NCBI GenBank assembly: GCA_035525045.1
Contig: DATLEX010000325.1
Coordinates: forward strand, 1-32,711
DNA: 32,711 bases
Direction of reading: 5' to 3'
Source of the DNA: DATLEX01 sp035525045
Lineage (GTDB): Bacteria > Acidobacteriota > Thermoanaerobaculia > Gp7-AA8
Made by a program: the position numbers and the translations under genes. This document shows positions 32,631 through 32,711 of the stretch, in pieces. Under the pieces are notes generated by a model. That model did not search any database, was not told where the DNA came from, and saw only the letters and a list, made by a program, of their open reading frames with translations. Every line of letters begins with the position of its first letter. The stretch's first letter is position 1.

Positions 32631-32711
32631 ATGCAGACGGTCTGCGAGAACCTCGGCTGGGACATCGGAGCGCTGTGGGAGATCGATTCCCCTCGATCGG
32701 CGATCGCCTGC
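32631..32711 (+). CDS. Start of a GAF-domain protein, cut by the window edge
   Basis: From ATG 32631 (or GTG 32628) the frame is open to the last base. It reads MQTVCENLGWDIGALWEID followed by SPRSAIAC, the typical opening of GAF domains in bacterial sensor kinases and cyclases. No ribosome-binding site is visible, and such GAF domains usually follow other N-terminal sequence, so this may be either a true start or a 5'-truncated fragment. The function cannot be judged from 27 residues. Confidence 0.4.
   Translation, partial: MQTVCENLGWDIGALWEIDSPRSAIAC

Overview
The window is a high-G+C bacterial chromosome segment. Its gene set includes a PknB-type kinase, paired DUF5985 proteins, an M49-like peptidase, NRDE, LytTR/LytS and REC-GGDEF signalling genes, and MacA with two FtsX-type permeases. 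That mix suggests an Acidobacteriota-like or related environmental lineage. This is inference from gene content; no rRNA or universal marker lies in the window. No phage genes, insertion sequence or CRISPR array were seen.

Layout. 1-6.4 kb: the 3' end of a DoxX gene, an mgtE plus K+/H+ antiporter pair, a large MMPL/RND exporter and tag. 6.4-9.3 kb: two tiny overlapping membrane/lipoprotein genes, divergent from a tightly packed signalling operon (Ser/Thr kinase fused to a receiver domain, winged-helix protein, two DUF5985 membrane proteins). 9.3-14.2 kb: a frameshifted OsmC gene, then a membrane-anchored rhodanese whose reading frame crosses an in-frame TGA, then a translationally coupled aminotransferase and transketolase. 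14.2-20.2 kb: a class II aldolase with two small membrane proteins, then a MacA-permease-permease-ATPase operon. 20.2-25.0 kb: an M49-like and M20 peptidase pair, NRDE, and a REC-GGDEF diguanylate cyclase. 25.2-27.7 kb: a LytS/LytTR two-component pair and a Spy-like periplasmic protein with a clear terminator. 27.7-29.1 kb: a decay zone with a MltD fragment, a zinc-ribbon membrane protein and an internally deleted macB remnant. 29.1-32.7 kb: an APC transporter coupled to a PqqB-like MBL lipoprotein, a class III PPK2, tRNA-Gln and the start of a GAF-domain gene.

The most notable observation is the rhodanese at 9798-10382. The TGA at 10245-10247 falls exactly where relatives carry the second Cys of a YCTCPAE-type motif. 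The frame then stays open and homologous for another 44 codons to a TAG. Immediately downstream the RNA can fold into a hairpin with a perfect 7-bp upper stem and a GGUGC loop starting 21 nt after the TGA, which fits the known bacterial SECIS geometry. I read it as a periplasm-facing selenocysteine rhodanese with a Cys-Thr-Sec active-site motif. A standard gene call would cut it at residue 149.

Other points of interest are the kinase-receiver operon, the aminotransferase-transketolase pair, a GTCAT-ended palindromic repeat family (two copies, one abutting and distorting the tag start), a 7-bp tandem repeat inside the efflux operon, and the macB deletion scar.
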